Shown here: one piece after another, positions 6,244 to 7,327 of the stretch
How the letters are laid out: the number at the start of each line of letters is the position of its first letter
How positions within the stretch are numbered: position 1 is the stretch's first letter
Assembly: GCA_013314865.1 (NCBI GenBank)
Contig: JABUEV010000115.1
Location: 1-7,327, forward strand
Length of the DNA: 7,327 nucleotides
DNA from: Bacteroidales bacterium
GTDB taxonomy: Bacteria; Bacteroidota; Bacteroidia; Bacteroidales; VadinHA17
Direction of reading: 5' to 3'
Program-made: the position numbers and the translations under genes
The notes under the pieces: model-generated
What the model was told of the DNA's origin: nothing
The model's database searches: none
What the model saw: the letters and a program-made list of their open reading frames with translations, nothing else

Positions 6244-7176
6244 ATGAATATCATAATTAAAATATCGCTGATAATTATTTTTTTTTGGAATATGAATGAC
6301 AAATTATTATCACAGGGCAATCTTCCCTACAATGATCTTAATGAAAATGAATCTTATGTGATCAACAGGAAGGGTACTGAGGCTCCCTTTACAGGAAAAT
6401 ACACCAGCCACAAAGAAAAAGGAACCTATATCTGTAAGAAATGCGGCTCTGCTCTCTATTACTCTGATTTTAAGTTTCAGTCCGACTGTGGCTGGCCCAG
6501 TTTTGATGATGAGATAAAAGGTGCCGTCAAACGCTTTCCCGATCCTGACGGATTCAGGACTGAGATAGTTTGCGCAAGCTGTGGTGCACATCTGGGCCAT
6601 GTCTTTACAGGCGAGATGCTCACTCCAAAGAACCTCAGGCATTGTGTAAATTCCGTTTCCCTTGACTTTGTGCCGGCCAGGCTTGATCCGGGAAGGTATG
6701 GTACTGCTTTGTTCGCCGGAGGATGTTTCTGGGGTGTGGAATACTTCCTTCAGAAAGAACCAGGGGTTATGAGCGTCACTTCAGGATATACCGGAGGTCA
6801 CGTTAAAAATCCTTCCTATAAAGAAGTATGTACAGGTAAGACAGGACATGCAGAGACAGTAAAAGTCATTTTTGACCCTGATAAAACTTCATACGAAAAA
6901 CTGCTCAGGTTGTTTCTGGAAATACATGATCCTACCCAGTTGGGAGGCCAGGGTCCAGATATAGGAGATCAATACCGTTCCGAAATATTTTATCTTAATG
7001 AGGAGCAAAAAAAGATTGCGGAAAAAAATATTAAAATTCTGAAGGATAAAGGATTTAAAGTAGTAACAGCTGTTACCAGGGCATCTGAATTTTACCCTGC
7101 TGAAGACTATCATCAGGATTATTACTTCAAAACAGGAAAGCTTCCATATTGTCACGGATATACTAAAAGATTTTAA
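6244..7176 (+). CDS. msrBA: Exported bifunctional methionine sulfoxide reductase, MsrB-MsrA fusion
   Basis: This 310-residue fusion reduces both methionine sulfoxide epimers (R by MsrB, S by MsrA). Residues 1-24 are a probable signal peptide (K6, hydrophobic 7-15, possible cleavage around LLSQG), suggesting periplasmic action. MsrB covers about 36-145: zinc cysteines C64/C67 and C110/C113, CGWPSF with C82 as the usual resolving cysteine, and RHCVNSVSLDF with catalytic C134. MsrA covers about 153-308: GGCFWGVE with catalytic C161, GYTGGHVKNPSYKEVCTGKTGHAE, then GPDIGDQYRS and a single late cysteine, C303 (PYCHG), as likely resolver. All key residues are present. The order B then A is opposite to the Neisseria and Streptococcus fusions (A then B). 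Reductant supply must come from an unlinked thioredoxin-like protein. No Shine-Dalgarno sequence precedes ATG 6244, and a perfect dyad abuts it. The signal peptide is somewhat atypical; the enzyme call is firm. Confidence 0.95.
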   Translation: MNIIIKISLIIIFFWNMNDKLLSQGNLPYNDLNENESYVINRKGTEAPFTGKYTSHKEKGTYICKKCGSALYYSDFKFQSDCGWPSFDDEIKGAVKRFPDPDGFRTEIVCASCGAHLGHVFTGEMLTPKNLRHCVNSVSLDFVPARLDPGRYGTALFAGGCFWGVEYFLQKEPGVMSVTSGYTGGHVKNPSYKEVCTGKTGHAETVKVIFDPDKTSYEKLLRLFLEIHDPTQLGGQGPDIGDQYRSEIFYLNEEQKKIAEKNIKILKDKGFKVVTAVTRASEFYPAEDYHQDYYFKTGKLPYCHGYTKRF

Positions 7177-7181
7177 GACAG

Positions 7182-7199
7182 TTTCAAATTTTTTTGAAA
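7182..7199 (+). terminator. Weak AT-rich hairpin after msrBA
   Basis: TTTCAAA (7182-7188), TTTT, TTTGAAA (7193-7199) form a 7-base-arm hairpin five bases past the msrBA stop. The stem is nearly all A-T and no long T run follows, so intrinsic termination is doubtful. It is the only terminator-like structure before the next gene. Confidence 0.22.
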
Positions 7200-7204
7200 A
7201 ACTT

Positions 7205-7234
7205 TTTGAAAAATAAGGCAAACAGTTAACTTTA
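7205..7234 (+). promoter_or_regulatory. Possible promoter of the right-edge gene
   Basis: TTTG at 7205-7208 is followed after 18 bases by TAACTTTA (7227-7234), a 7-of-8 match to TAnnTTTG. The start would be near 7241, about 20 bases before ATG 7260. The boxes are acceptable but not perfect. Confidence 0.42.
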
Positions 7235-7259
7235 GCGGGTTATTTGTTTTCCTTATTAC

Positions 7260-7327
7260 ATGAATCTATTTAAATCCGGTGGTAATTCTGCCAAGAACAG
7301 GAGAGGGAATTTCTGGCTTATTATTTT
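7260..7327 (+). CDS. Start of an unidentified gene (partial, runs off right edge)
   Basis: ATG 7260 opens a frame that stays open for the 22 complete codons left in the window. The peptide starts MNLFKSGGNSAKNRRGNFW and then turns hydrophobic (LII), which looks like a basic cytoplasmic tail leading into a membrane helix or signal anchor. A plausible promoter lies 26 bases upstream. Too little is visible to name a family; the next bases would decide whether the frame continues. Confidence 0.4.
   Translation, partial: MNLFKSGGNSAKNRRGNFWLII

Noticed and set aside
6310..7221. Two 110-codon minus-strand frames opposite msrBA
   Set aside because: The plus strand encodes all catalytic and zinc motifs of MsrB and MsrA; the antisense frames have no family features.

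Overview
The window looks like chromosomal DNA of a member of the Bacteroidota. Four observations support this. Promoter-like sites match the Bacteroidota pattern (TAnnTTTG at -7, with TTG or TTTG about 19-20 bases upstream). Most start codons lack a Shine-Dalgarno sequence and sit in AT-rich leaders. A BlaI-type repressor overlaps an M56 peptidase fused to a TonB domain, an arrangement familiar from this phylum. The GAPDH carries the [13 protein letters not shown] segment that I associate with Bacteroidota enzymes. No phage, transposon, CRISPR, tRNA or rRNA signature was seen.

Layout. Positions 1-1725 (minus strand) hold a two-gene regulatory operon: a BlaI/MecI-family repressor followed, with an ATGA overlap, by a BlaR1-like M56 membrane metallopeptidase carrying a TonB C-terminal domain. 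The peptidase gene runs off the left edge. Its promoter (about 1786-1816) is overlapped by a 16-base dyad that is a good candidate autoregulatory operator. Positions 1954-3726 (plus strand) hold a possible 31-residue ORF, a MacB/FtsX-type ABC transporter permease without an ATPase beside it, and 11 bases later a SiaC-like (DUF1987) phosphoprotein. A convergent terminator-like hairpin at 3725-3799 separates these from gapA (3854-4861, minus), a glycolytic GAPDH with its own promoter.

Upstream of gapA on the minus strand are a 270-residue secreted protein that looks like an outer-membrane barrel (4930-5742) and a 41-residue lipoprotein (5788-5913), too short for standard ORF lists. The two probably form a small envelope operon. 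A 330-base AT-rich divergent spacer follows. Then comes msrBA (6244-7176, plus), an exported methionine sulfoxide reductase with MsrB before MsrA. A perfect 20-base dyad lies directly before its start codon. The right edge contains the first codons of another plus-strand gene with a plausible promoter.

The genes do not form one pathway. The common theme is envelope function and stress: membrane sensing (BlaI/M56-TonB), ABC export or lipoprotein handling, phospho-switch signalling (SiaC-like), small envelope proteins and periplasmic protein repair (MsrBA), with gapA as a housekeeping gene between them. I see no strong case for a wholly new system. The most distinctive items are the operator-promoter overlap, the M56-TonB fusion continuing past its TonB domain, the orphan SiaC homologue with Ser at its likely phosphosite, the hidden 41-residue lipoprotein, and the dyad in front of msrBA.
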